Source of the DNA: Iodobacter sp025352645
Lineage (GTDB): Bacteria; Pseudomonadota; Gammaproteobacteria; Burkholderiales; Chitinibacteraceae
Direction of reading: 5' to 3'
Assembly: GCF_033446605.1 (NCBI RefSeq)
Contig: NZ_JAWQUO010000015.1
Span: 66,888 to 130,887 of the forward strand
Length of the DNA: 64,000 nucleotides
The notes beneath the pieces were generated by a model. The model searched no databases and was not told where the DNA came from. It saw nothing but the letters and a program-made list of their open reading frames with translations. Below are positions 34,461 through 43,272 of the stretch, one piece after another. The first letter of the stretch is position 1. Each line of letters begins with the position of its first letter. Made by a program: the position numbers and the translations under genes.

Positions 34461-35862
34461 GATCTTTTTGACTTTCTACCCCACTCCCCAGCATCTGCAA
34501 GCTTCTAACTCGTTTTTTGAATTCTTTCTGAATCAGCTTAAACACATCCAACTCAAACTTGCGTGGCTTGGCCAGCAGAGCGGGGAGTTCGGCGAGGCTG
34601 TTGATTGCGCCTAGATAGCACCATTGATCAAACACCTGCAGCACGGGCGCCCATTCCGGGCCTTCTGCAAGGGCGACTGCGCCTTGGTAGGGCCATGCTG
34701 GGAATTGGTAGCGATCCATTGCCGCCGCAAAGCGTGCGTTATGCGTGAGATCGCGCCCCACGCAGGCGCCACGACAGCGCCCTTCTAAAAAGGCCGAGCA
34801 GGGGGCCAAGGATTTTGGCTTTGGCTCCAAACCTAAAATTTGCCGACATAAGCCGTGACCATCAATCATTTTATTCAGCACATTGGCGGCTTCGCGGCGG
34901 GAACGGAAAGGGCCAAATACCGGCTCAGAGCCCACCTCGGCCCATGGTGTCCAGTACGGCTGTAATACTTGGTCTTTTTCTACCAAACGCCAAACACCAA
35001 GCTCTTTGATCCGTCGCTGCGGCGGGTTATAGCTAGGCTCTAAACTAGACACCAAGCTGGTTTCCAGCAGTAAAGCCCCTAGCTCGCCAGAGGTTTCATG
35101 CCAAGCCAGCCGTTGGGTGCGCTTAGCCAGCTGCACTTCCTTAGGATTGCCGTCACTAAAATGCGCCAGCACCCGCTTACGAATATTGTGATTTTTACCA
35201 ATATAAAGCGGCACATCATCGTGGCCATAAAAAATGTACACGCCAGATGATTCGGGCAGCTCGTCAATCTGTGCAGGGTCTAGTGCCGGTGGCAGTGCGG
35301 GTTGACGCAATAATTCTGCGATCGCCTGATGTAATACGTCCGCGCCATGATCTTTGAGCGCCACTTCTAAAAACTGCTGCAATAACTCGGCATCGGTGAG
35401 TGCGCGATGGCGGCCACCGCTAAAAGTCAGCCCGTAGCGGGCAATCAGCGCGTCTAAGCTGTGCTTGTGCTCATTGGGGTACAGCTTGCGGGAGAGCTTA
35501 ACCGTGCACAGCACTTGCGCCTGTAAACGCATATCGAGGCGTTTAAATTCTTGCTTTAAAAAGCCGTAATCAAACCGTGCATTATGGGCAACAAACACCC
35601 GTCCCTGCAGCAAATCCAAAACGTCAGTTGCAATCTCAGCAAACAGCGGCGCATCTGCCACCATCTCATTGCTGATGCCGGTTAATTCTTGAATAAACTC
35701 GGGGATGGCTTGCTCAGGATTCACTAAGCGCGACCAGCTGCGGCTGCCCTGCTCATCAATCTGCACAATGCCCACTTCGGTGATGCGATCCCGCTGAGGA
35801 TTCGCCCCCGTAGTTTCCAGATCAACCAGCACAAGGGGAAAGGAGAAATAGGGATTGTTCAT
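34456..35862 (-). CDS. Bifunctional DEDDh exonuclease / GIY-YIG nuclease (Cho-like)
   Basis: From the ATG at 35862 the product is 468 residues. The N-terminal DnaQ-type 3'-5' exonuclease (about 8-175) shows LVDLETTGANPQRDR, VAHNARFDYGFLKQEF and RHRALTDAELLQQFL. A GIY-YIG domain (about 205-285) shows SGVYIFYGHDDVPLYIGK and NIRKRVLAHFSD, followed by a UvrC/Cho-like region with LGLEPKPKSLAPC. This fusion is known in proteobacteria and is thought to act in DNA repair or proofreading. Family-E repeats flank it on both sides, and its stop lies within one of them. Confidence 0.9.
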   Translation of the reverse strand: MNNPYFSFPLVLVDLETTGANPQRDRITEVGIVQIDEQGSRSWSRLVNPEQAIPEFIQELTGISNEMVADAPLFAEIATDVLDLLQGRVFVAHNARFDYGFLKQEFKRLDMRLQAQVLCTVKLSRKLYPNEHKHSLDALIARYGLTFSGGRHRALTDAELLQQFLEVALKDHGADVLHQAIAELLRQPALPPALDPAQIDELPESSGVYIFYGHDDVPLYIGKNHNIRKRVLAHFSDGNPKEVQLAKRTQRLAWHETSGELGALLLETSLVSSLEPSYNPPQRRIKELGVWRLVEKDQVLQPYWTPWAEVGSEPVFGPFRSRREAANVLNKMIDGHGLCRQILGLEPKPKSLAPCSAFLEGRCRGACVGRDLTHNARFAAAMDRYQFPAWPYQGAVALAEGPEWAPVLQVFDQWCYLGAINSLAELPALLAKPRKFELDVFKLIQKEFKKRVRSLQMLGSGVESQKDL

Positions 35863-35917
35863 TGACGGGGCGTTCCAGACAAGCAAGTCAGCTTGGTATT
35901 TAAATGTGCCAAACCTT

Positions 35918-36012
35918 AAACCACAGAGAAAATGAGAGCACAGAGGTCACAGAGAAAATCAAAAAATCGTATTTCTCTGTGAAACTCGGTGCTCTTCGTG
36001 TTCTCTGTGGTT
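35918..36012. repeat. About 95-bp hairpin repeat, family E
   Basis: AACCACAGAGAAAATGAGAG at the left and GTGTTCTCTGTGGTT at the right pair, with inner CACAGAGAAAATC/ATTTCTCTGTG. It lies just upstream of the nuclease gene and downstream of the RlmK-like gene. Confidence 0.85.
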
Positions 36013-36032
36013 CAGGATTTAGCAGTACTAAC

Positions 36033-36974
36033 TTAGGGCTTCACAAATCTAAAGCACTGATGGATTTTGCGGTTTCTGAAGTCTTCCGGTACCGATTCTG
36101 CAGATACATCGGTGCACATCGGTTTAAGCCAGTCATCCAAAGTAAAGGTGCGTAGATTATTAGAGAAATACAGCACGCCACCCGGCTTTAACAGGCCCAT
36201 TGCGCTTTCTACCAGCCAAGATTGATCGCGCTGGATATCCAGAATACCGTTCATTTTTTTGGAGTTAGAAAACGATGGCGGGTCCATCACGATCAGATCG
36301 TAACGGATGGGTTCGCTTAAGGCTTCTGACAAAAACTCAAACACATCGGCGCGCACACGCTGATGGCGGGAGGGATCCATGCCGTTTAAAGCGAAATTAC
36401 GCTCTGCCCACTCTAAATAGGTATTTGACATATCCACGGTGGTGGTATGCGTGGCTCCACCGGCTGCGGCGTAAACACTGAATGAGCCAGTGTAGCTAAA
36501 TAAATTCAGAAAGCGCTTACCCTTGGCTTCGCTCATCACCTGTTTGCGCGTATTGCGGTGATCCAAAAATAAACCGGTATCCAGATAAGCACCTAAATTC
36601 ACCCAGAATTTAAGCCCGCTTTCTTCTACCACAAAGTCTTCAGACAGCTCGCCTTCCAGCTTTTCATACTGCTGCAGGCCTTTTTGCCGCTGGCGCAGTT
36701 TCAGCACCACGCTGGTTTCTGCAATATCAAACACGCTTGCGCAGGCATTGCGAATGTCTTCCAGCCATACGGCGTGGTCTTCATCGCTTTCCATCCAGCC
36801 AGTAGCCACTTCTTGCAAGTGAATACGGCCTTCGTAAAAATCAACAATGACGGGAAACTCGGGCACATCTTTATCGTACACACGGTAGCAAGTAATTCCC
36901 TGCCGGCGGGCCCACTTACCCCAGTGTTTTACATTTTTGGCAAGGCGGTTACGAAAGCTAGCGATATCAGCCAT
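36033..36974 (-). CDS. Class I SAM-dependent rRNA methyltransferase (RlmK/RlmI-like)
   Basis: The 313-residue protein resembles the C-terminal half of RlmL (the RlmK part): NRLAKNVKHWGKWARRQGITCYRVYDKD at the start, GLFLDHRNTRKQV, the SAM motif FLNLFSYTGSFSVYAAAGG, the acidic TVDMSNTYLEWAERNF and the catalytic-type VMDPPSFSNSKKM. RlmK makes m7G2069 in 23S rRNA. In this genome it is encoded as a separate protein; an RlmL N-terminal partner was not seen here. The exact site is inferred. Confidence 0.88.
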   Translation of the reverse strand: MADIASFRNRLAKNVKHWGKWARRQGITCYRVYDKDVPEFPVIVDFYEGRIHLQEVATGWMESDEDHAVWLEDIRNACASVFDIAETSVVLKLRQRQKGLQQYEKLEGELSEDFVVEESGLKFWVNLGAYLDTGLFLDHRNTRKQVMSEAKGKRFLNLFSYTGSFSVYAAAGGATHTTTVDMSNTYLEWAERNFALNGMDPSRHQRVRADVFEFLSEALSEPIRYDLIVMDPPSFSNSKKMNGILDIQRDQSWLVESAMGLLKPGGVLYFSNNLRTFTLDDWLKPMCTDVSAESVPEDFRNRKIHQCFRFVKP

Positions 36975-37020
36975 TTTTTAAAATCTTGAGCACATAAAAG
37001 CAGAAGTGTAACACCTTGCA

Positions 37021-37048
37021 AGGCAGGCACCGATTTTGTGCCCGCCTA
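37021..37048. repeat. Small hairpin repeat remnant (GGCAGGCAC...GTGCCCGCC)
   Basis: GGCAGGCACCGATTTTGTGCCCGCCTAC has pairing arms with one bulge and ends CCTAC like the GTAGG...CCTAC families; the left GTAGG end is missing. Confidence 0.45.
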
Positions 37049-37081
37049 CACTCTGCCGCTGATCAAAATTTCAGGCGCACC

Positions 37082-37576
37082 CTACATCTGCGCCCTTAAT
37101 GCCACAAAGCGATTAAACACCGGCTCTGGCACGTATTGCTGCACCACACCTTGCCACCCCGCAGGGCCAACTAAGCCCTTCACCATGGTAGAGCTGACTT
37201 CGGCAATTTCACGCGGTGGCATTAAAAATACTGTATCAATATGCGGGGCTAAATCGGCATTTACATAACGCATTTTGCGCTCAAATTCATAATCAGCCGC
37301 TTCGCGAATACCACGCAAAATAAAATGCGCACCTTGTTCACGGGCGTAATTAACTAAAAATGAATTTTCAAATGATTCCACACGTAAAGAAGGTAAATGT
37401 GCAGTGGTTTCTCTGAGCATGGCCAAACGCTCAGCCAAGCTAAATGTGTAGGATTTATCTGGATTATCGCCAATTGCGACAATCATTTCGTCAAAAATCC
37501 GCACCCCATGCTCAATCATCCATAGATGACCATTGGTGACCGGATCAAAACTACCTGCATATACCCCTCTACGCAT
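37082..37576 (-). CDS. coaD: Phosphopantetheine adenylyltransferase
   Basis: The 164-residue protein starts MRRGVYAGSFDPVTNGHLWM, with the nucleotidyltransferase (T/H)xGH motif, then RVESFENSFLVNYAREQGAHFILRGIR and the C-terminal EVSSTMVKGLVGPAGW. CoaD makes dephospho-CoA from 4'-phosphopantetheine. Length and motifs are standard. It is transcribed toward the RlmK-like gene with a 107-bp gap. Confidence 0.97.
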   Translation of the reverse strand: MRRGVYAGSFDPVTNGHLWMIEHGVRIFDEMIVAIGDNPDKSYTFSLAERLAMLRETTAHLPSLRVESFENSFLVNYAREQGAHFILRGIREAADYEFERKMRYVNADLAPHIDTVFLMPPREIAEVSSTMVKGLVGPAGWQGVVQQYVPEPVFNRFVALRAQM

Positions 37577-37680
37577 GGGTATGACTTCCTATATAAAAGT
37601 TTGTGCCACTATACCACCGACAAACAATAAACTAATATCCGCTATCGGTTACACCCCATAATAAAAAAGGGAGCAATGCC

Positions 37681-38793
37681 ATGATGAAAGCCATGCTATG
37701 CATTAGCCTGCTATTAACACCATTATGCCAGGCTGAAATTGTAATTGGTCAATCTGTCCCTACTACCGGCGTTGATGCCGAAACTGGCAAAGCATTAGCA
37801 CTCGGCGCAACACTTTATTTCTCTAGAGTAAATGCCAACGGCGGAATTAACGGTGAGGCAATTAATCACCAGATCAGGGATGATGGCAATGATGCAAAAC
37901 GTACTATTGCCAATACCCAAGAGTTAATTGATAAGCAAAACGCAATTGCACTCGTGTCATTTTATGGCACAAATAACACCTCAGAGCTAATCAAATCTAA
38001 AACATTAGAAAGGGCCAATATAGCCTTAATTGGGGTGCATTCGGGTGCCGATATTATTCGCAATCATCCCTATATATTTCATACCCGTGCTAGTTATGGT
38101 CAAGAAATAGAGCGAATAATTCAACTACTCAACACCAATTTAGGCGCAACGCAAATTGCCGTTGTTGCGCAGCGTGATGCTTATGGCCAAGCAGGCTATG
38201 AGGCACTTAATACTGCACTAGCTAAACGTCAGCTTAAATTAGCCGGTGAAAGTTGGTATGAAAAAAATACCGCTAATACCTCCCCTTCTGCTCAAGCCAT
38301 GGCAAAGCTCAATCCAGAAGCGATTATTCTGGTAGCTATATCTAAACCTGCAGCCAGTTTTATTAAGCAATTTAAAGAGCTGGGTGGCACATCACAACTT
38401 TATGCGCTCTCCCCCGTGCAATTTGAAGAAGTAAATAAGCAAATTAATAGCCGCGTTTCGCATGGTTTAGGCATTAGCCAAGCCTATCCTTTTCCAAACA
38501 ATACTAAGCTGGCCTTGATTCGGGAATTTCAAGAAGACGCTGCCAGTGTATTAAAAGGGGATGAGCGTCCTTCCTACGCTATTTTAGAAGGCTATCTAGC
38601 GGCCAGAATCACCGTTGAAGCCATCAAGCGAGCAGGAAAAAACCCTAGCCGTAGTAGCGTTTACAATGCGCTCAGTAGCTTAAAGAATTATGACTTAGGC
38701 GGATTTAATTTAGACTTTAGCGATAAAAAACGTCAAGGCTCTAATTTTGTAGAGCTGACTATGATCTCACCGAATGGCAGTTTGAGCCGCTAA
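37681..38793 (+). CDS. Periplasmic ABC-type substrate-binding protein (branched-chain amino acid type)
   Basis: The 370-residue product has a signal peptide (MLCISLLLTPLCQA, cut near residue 18) and a type-I periplasmic binding fold: IVIGQSVPTTGVDAETGKALALGA, VNANGGINGEAINHQIRDDGND, and later AVVAQRDAYGQAGYEALN. It belongs to the Leu/Ile/Val-binding (Peripla_BP_6) group. GGGAG lies upstream of the ATG; Met2 is an alternative. No permease or ATPase genes adjoin it, so it may work with a distant transporter or as a sensor. Ligand unknown. Confidence 0.9.
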   Translation: MMKAMLCISLLLTPLCQAEIVIGQSVPTTGVDAETGKALALGATLYFSRVNANGGINGEAINHQIRDDGNDAKRTIANTQELIDKQNAIALVSFYGTNNTSELIKSKTLERANIALIGVHSGADIIRNHPYIFHTRASYGQEIERIIQLLNTNLGATQIAVVAQRDAYGQAGYEALNTALAKRQLKLAGESWYEKNTANTSPSAQAMAKLNPEAIILVAISKPAASFIKQFKELGGTSQLYALSPVQFEEVNKQINSRVSHGLGISQAYPFPNNTKLALIREFQEDAASVLKGDERPSYAILEGYLAARITVEAIKRAGKNPSRSSVYNALSSLKNYDLGGFNLDFSDKKRQGSNFVELTMISPNGSLSR

Positions 38794-38830
38794 GGATTTG
38801 CTCATGATTAACTTCCCTCCTCTGAAACAC

Positions 38831-38904
38831 CGTCATTCTCGCGTGCCTTTGGCGGGAATCCAGCAGCGCGGCTGGATCCCCGAGACAAACATTTGGGGAT
38901 GACG
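38831..38904. repeat. Palindromic REP-like repeat, family D
   Basis: CGTCATTCTCGCGTGCCTTT then GGCGGGAATCCAG at the left; GCTGGATCCCC and TTTGGGGATGACG at the right. It lies just after the binding-protein gene. Confidence 0.85.
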
Positions 38905-38951
38905 GTTTATTTTGTTGGGAAGTTATTTCACACCAGACCCTCAATAGCAAA

Positions 38952-39020
38952 GGGGCACGGTTTCCCGCGCCCCTTCGTGCATTATTTAAGCAGATAAGGC
39001 ACGGCCTGCCGTGCCTCTAC
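38952..39020. repeat. Two family-C palindromes downstream of pyk
   Basis: GGGGCACGGTTTCCCGCGCCCC and GGCACGGCCTGCCGTGCC form two stem-loops, the second a near copy of the 16446 palindrome, ending CTCTAC. They lie between the converging binding-protein and pyruvate kinase genes and may help to end transcription of pyk. Confidence 0.7.
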
Positions 39021-39037
39021 AATTGAATGCGTGGCTT

Positions 39038-40453
39038 TTATACCGCGATAATTTGCAAGGTATTAGCACCCAAACCTGCTTGAGAGCCCCAAGTCATGGC
39101 AAAGCTGTCGCCAGCATTGACGCGCTCATCACGCACCAAGGCCATTTTCACGTGGGCAATCTGTGCATCACGCTCATTGCCTACCGATTCTGGCATCAAC
39201 ATTGGCTGTACATGACGATACAAGGCCAGCTTGCGGTAAGTTGCAACATTTTGTGTCACCGCCATAATAGGTACGGCGCTGATATAACGTGACAGCCATA
39301 GCACCGAAGTGCCCGAATCTGTCAGCGCCACAATGGCACGCATCGGCAAATGGCTAGCTGCATATACTGCCGCCATAGAAATCGCCTGATCGATACGCTC
39401 TACGCCTTCGGCGGTAATAAAATCATTATCGCTTTGCATATCGGCGTGTTTTTCTACTTCTTGGCAAACGCGCAGCATCGCTTCTACAGCTTCAACTGGG
39501 TATTTACCCGCAGCCGATTCAGCCGACAGCATCACCGCATCAGTACCATCCAACACCGCATTAGCAACGTCAGACACTTCAGCACGGGTAGGCACTGGGC
39601 TGCTGATCATGGATTCCATCATTTGTGTTGCGGTGATAGATAACTTACGCATGTGACGAGCCATTTTGATCATGCGTTTTTGTAAGGCAGGCACGGCAGC
39701 ATCGCCCACTTCAACCGCCAAATCGCCACGTGCCACCATAATACCGTCGGATGCTTCTAAAATTTCTGCCAGATTGGTAATGGCTTCAGTACGCTCAATC
39801 TTAGCAATCAAGCCGGCTTGGCTACCTGCAGCCAATAGCAAAGTGCGCGCCAAATGCATGTCGCTGCCACTTTTTGGGAAAGACACCGCCACATAATCAG
39901 CATTTAAGGCTGCTGCGGTTTTGATGTCTGCCATATCTTTATCTGTCAGTGCTGGAGCCGTTAAGCCGCCGCCTTGACGATTGATGCCCTTGTTATTAGA
40001 TAAAGTACCGCCCACCAAAACCTTGGTTAATACTTTAACACCCGTTACCGAGATAACTTCCAGCTTAATTTTGCCGTCATCAAGCAGCAAAATATCACCA
40101 GGGAAAACATCATTAGGCAGTTCTTTGTAATCGAGGCCTACATAATCCTGATTACCCAGCTCACAAGCCGCATCTAAGATAAATGCAGCGCCTTTTTCTA
40201 GCTCAATCTTGCCCTGCTCAAACTTACCAACGCGAATCTTTGGGCCTTGCAAATCAGCAAGCACCGCCACTGATTGCCCAAGGCGCTCTGCAATCGCGCG
40301 AACTAAATTAGCGCGGTCAGTATGGTCTTGTGCCGTGCCGTGGGAGAAATTCAGGCGCACCATATTTACCCCAGCCACAATCAGCTGTTCCAAAACTTTA
40401 GGGTCGTTGGAGGCTGGGCCGAGGGTTGCAACAATCTTTGTGCCTCTAATCAT
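39038..40453 (-). CDS. pyk: Pyruvate kinase
   Basis: From the ATG at 40453 (AGGAG about ten bases upstream) the product is 471 residues: MIRGTKIVATLGPASNDPKV, MVRLNFSHGT, DLQGPKIRVGKF, AKIERTEAITNLAEILEASDG, MVARGDLAVEVG and the signature ITATQMMESMISSPVPTRAEVSDVANAVLDGTDAVMLS in parts. It converts phosphoenolpyruvate and ADP to pyruvate and ATP. The longer start at 40504 is not conserved. It is a single-gene unit; whether it is the PykA or PykF type was not decided. Confidence 0.97.
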   Translation of the reverse strand: MIRGTKIVATLGPASNDPKVLEQLIVAGVNMVRLNFSHGTAQDHTDRANLVRAIAERLGQSVAVLADLQGPKIRVGKFEQGKIELEKGAAFILDAACELGNQDYVGLDYKELPNDVFPGDILLLDDGKIKLEVISVTGVKVLTKVLVGGTLSNNKGINRQGGGLTAPALTDKDMADIKTAAALNADYVAVSFPKSGSDMHLARTLLLAAGSQAGLIAKIERTEAITNLAEILEASDGIMVARGDLAVEVGDAAVPALQKRMIKMARHMRKLSITATQMMESMISSPVPTRAEVSDVANAVLDGTDAVMLSAESAAGKYPVEAVEAMLRVCQEVEKHADMQSDNDFITAEGVERIDQAISMAAVYAASHLPMRAIVALTDSGTSVLWLSRYISAVPIMAVTQNVATYRKLALYRHVQPMLMPESVGNERDAQIAHVKMALVRDERVNAGDSFAMTWGSQAGLGANTLQIIAV

Positions 40454-40728
40454 TAGGTAATACTCCTGAATAAGGGGAAATTTGCACATCAAGGAAAATA
40501 TCAAATATCGGGCGCTTGCCCATATTGCTTACTTATTTCTTAGTTTTGATCGCGATCATACCTACAAAACGCTTACTCTGCCCAAGCACATATTTTTGCT
40601 CAAGCCTATTGTGGTAATCCCCGTCAATGACGCAGTTAAATCAAAATAGCGAAAGGTGCTTTTATCACACCAGTAAGCATACGCCATCCCAATCAGGGGA
40701 ATTAGATCCAAATCAGCAAGTCTTTAGT

Positions 40729-42726
40729 CTACTTACCAATCCGTGCCATTAGCTCGGCATTCTTCGCCTTACGCTCTTCTTTAGTCATGGCAGGCTTTGG
40801 CTTGTCTCCCGCCAAGCGCCCGCTAATAACGATGTCATCGGGAGGCAGCTCTTTTAAAAAGCGGCTTGGCTCGGTGATTTGCCACTCCCCGGCACGGCGG
40901 CGCTTGCCGCAATAGCTAATCGTTAAGCTGCGCTGAGCACGAGTAATGCCCACATACATCAGCCGCCGCTCTTCTTCTACCATATTGCTTTCGATAGAGT
41001 TTTGATGCGGCAGGATGTTTTCTTCGCAACCAATCAAAAACACATGCGGGTATTCCAGACCTTTAGACGCATGCAAGGTGGATAATTTTACCGCATCTAC
41101 TTCTTCTTCATCACGCCCTTCCAGCATGGTGATCAGGGCAATGGTTTGCACGATATCAATCAGGCTTTTATCGTCTTCAACGCCTTTTTTAGCAATCCAT
41201 GCAACTAAATCTTGGACGTTTTTCCATTTGGCCTCGGCAGGCCGCGCGTCGTCATTCTCGTAGAGCCATGTTTCAAAATCGATGGCTAGCAGCAGCTCAT
41301 TCAGCAACTGCCCTGCTGGCTCCACGGGGGCTCGGTCTTGCATGCGGTTGATAAATTCTGCAAATAGCCTAAGCGGCTCGTACTGGGTGCTTTGTACCTG
41401 ATGAATAAAGCCTTCTTCAAACACGGCAGCAAATAGCGATACATTACGATTCGCCGCATAAGTGCCCAGTTTTTCTAGGGTGACATTGCCCACGCCGCGC
41501 TTAGGGGTGGTCACGGCACGGATAAACGCCGGATCGTCATCTTCATTAGCAATCAAGCGTAAATAGCCCAGCACGTCTTTGATCTCGGCCTTATCGTAAA
41601 ACGATTGCCCACCCGAAATCACATAGGGAATACGACGGCCCCACATCTGCTGCTCAATGATCCGTGCTTGGTGATTGCCGCGATACAAAATGGCGTAATT
41701 AGAATATTTGCCATTATTTAAAAAACGGCTCGATTCGAGGTGATCCAGCACCATGGCCGCTTCTTCTTCCTCGGTTTTGGTTTCGATCACCATGATCGGG
41801 TCGCCAATCCCCAGATCAGACCAGAGCTTTTTCTCAAATAATTTTGGGTTATTACCAATCACCGCATTGGCGCAGCGCAAAATCCGCGCCATCGAGCGGT
41901 AATTTTGCTCCAGCTTAATCACCTGCAGCTTAGGAAAGTCCTCCTGCAGCAGGCGCAAATTATCCACATTGGCACCGCGCCAAGCGTAAATTGACTGATC
42001 ATCATCGCCAACGGCGGTAAATAAGCCGGTAACGCCGCTTAATAGCTTAACCAACTGATATTGGGTGGTATTGGTGTCTTGATATTCATCGACCAGCAGA
42101 TAGCGTAGACGATTTTGCCATTTGGCTAAGACTTCTGGATGCGCTTCAAATAAATCGACCGGCAGACGAATCAGATCGTCAAAATCCAGCGCCTGATAAG
42201 CAAATAGCGTGTCTTGATAAGAGCGGTAGAGCTTGGCCAGCTGTAGCTCGCCTTCAGACTCCGCCATATTTAGTGCTTTATCGGGCGAGATACGATCGTT
42301 TTTCAGCATGGAAATCTGGCTCATGCTGCTACGGATCAGTTGCTTATCGGTGCTGGAGAGTTGATCGGCAATAATCTTGGCCGCGTCTGCCGAATCTAGG
42401 ATAGAAAACTTGGGCTTATAGCCTAAATGCCGCGCCTCTTCACGCAGCATTTTTAGCCCGAGCGAGTGAAAGGTCGATACCGTCAAGCCTTTCAACATGG
42501 CTTTGGGCAAGAGCGCCCCCACCCGCTCCTCCATCTCGCGCGCGGCCTTATTGGTAAAGGTAATTGCGGCAATGTTTTTGGCATCCATGCCCGCAGTCTC
42601 AATTAAATACGCAATTTTCTGCGTAATCACCCGCGTTTTACCCGAGCCAGCACCCGCCAAAACGAGGCAAGGGCCACCAAGATAAACCACAGCTTCGCGT
42701 TGCGGGGTATTTAAGAGATGCAGCAT
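40729..42726 (-). CDS. rep: ATP-dependent DNA helicase Rep (UvrD/Rep superfamily 1)
   Basis: The 665-residue protein starts LLNTPQREAVVYLGGPCLVLAGAGSGKTRVITQKIA with the Walker A motif, then TFHSLGLKMLREEARHLG, LLVDEYQDTNTTQYQL (motif II, DEYQ), VGDDDQSIYAWRGA (motif III), LEQNYRS, and the C-terminal LSTLHASKGLEYPHVFLIG and RLMYVGITRAQRSL. Sequence style and length fit Rep, a 3'-5' helicase for replication restart, more than UvrD. No accessory domains are missing. It stands alone, with a 224-bp gap to pyk. Confidence 0.93.
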   Translation of the reverse strand: MLHLLNTPQREAVVYLGGPCLVLAGAGSGKTRVITQKIAYLIETAGMDAKNIAAITFTNKAAREMEERVGALLPKAMLKGLTVSTFHSLGLKMLREEARHLGYKPKFSILDSADAAKIIADQLSSTDKQLIRSSMSQISMLKNDRISPDKALNMAESEGELQLAKLYRSYQDTLFAYQALDFDDLIRLPVDLFEAHPEVLAKWQNRLRYLLVDEYQDTNTTQYQLVKLLSGVTGLFTAVGDDDQSIYAWRGANVDNLRLLQEDFPKLQVIKLEQNYRSMARILRCANAVIGNNPKLFEKKLWSDLGIGDPIMVIETKTEEEEAAMVLDHLESSRFLNNGKYSNYAILYRGNHQARIIEQQMWGRRIPYVISGGQSFYDKAEIKDVLGYLRLIANEDDDPAFIRAVTTPKRGVGNVTLEKLGTYAANRNVSLFAAVFEEGFIHQVQSTQYEPLRLFAEFINRMQDRAPVEPAGQLLNELLLAIDFETWLYENDDARPAEAKWKNVQDLVAWIAKKGVEDDKSLIDIVQTIALITMLEGRDEEEVDAVKLSTLHASKGLEYPHVFLIGCEENILPHQNSIESNMVEEERRLMYVGITRAQRSLTISYCGKRRRAGEWQITEPSRFLKELPPDDIVISGRLAGDKPKPAMTKEERKAKNAELMARIGK

Positions 42727-42826
42727 GAAAACAACCTAGGGAGTAGAACAGCCGGTAGATTTTACCACGGACGAGGCAGCCGCTGATCGGTGGGGGGGGT
42801 GGGTTTAATTTTAACTAACTGATGTT

Positions 42827-42880
42827 ACGCAGTAAGGGCAAAAAATACGTAGTCCACGAAAAACACATAGAGCAGGAACA
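42827..42880. repeat. Family-F dispersed repeat
   Basis: AACTGATGTTACGCAGTAAG, then AAAAAATACGTAGTCCACGA and AAAACACATAG. The best match in the window is the inverted copy at 44583-44641. Confidence 0.75.
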
Positions 42881-43020
42881 ATGGAGATGAGGTATTGCCA
42901 CCGCTTTATTCACATGCCTATCTATTAAAATCAATCACTTATAAACAACACAAGCTGATGATGGCTCTTGCTCATTTTTTGTTGTTTATCTGAGATGATC
43001 AACGTGAATAGCGTTAACTA

Positions 43021-43077
43021 GTAGGAGGCTGCTTGCTGCGCCTTAACGAAACAGGGCGCAGCAAGCAGCGCCCCTAC
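43021..43077. repeat. Long GC hairpin, GTAGG...CCTAC class (family G)
   Basis: GGCTGCTTGCTGCGCC and GGCGCAGCAAGCAGC form a 15-bp stem, flanked by GTAGGA and CCCCTAC, which can also pair. The ends match those of family A although the interior differs. Confidence 0.82.
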
Positions 43078-43111
43078 AGTATATTGGCCTACATAGCTCA
43101 GCTTATTGAAT

Positions 43112-43192
43112 CGTCATTCCCGCGCAGGCGGGAATCCAGCCCTGAGGCACTCAAAATCTCTGGATTCCCGATAAAAACACTCGAGGATGACG
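43112..43192. repeat. Palindromic REP-like repeat, family D
   Basis: CGTCATTCCCGCGCAGGCGG at the left and CACTCGAGGATGACG at the right, with inner AATCCAG...CTGGATT. The left 28 bases are identical to the copy at 8799 up to the inner palindrome. Confidence 0.87.
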
Positions 43193-43272
43193 ATATTGAT
43201 GTATTTGAAATTTGAAATGATTGTTGCCGACCTATCTCGCTCAGCAGCATAGCCTTTGTGCCACACCCAACT

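Larger units (their letters stand above)
42727..43272. other. Repeat-filled gap between rep and msrC
   Basis: About 545 bases with no credible gene. It carries three different repeat types in a row: family F at 42827-42880, a long GC hairpin at 43021-43077 and family D at 43112-43192. A run of nine G residues lies near 42792. Confidence 0.7.
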
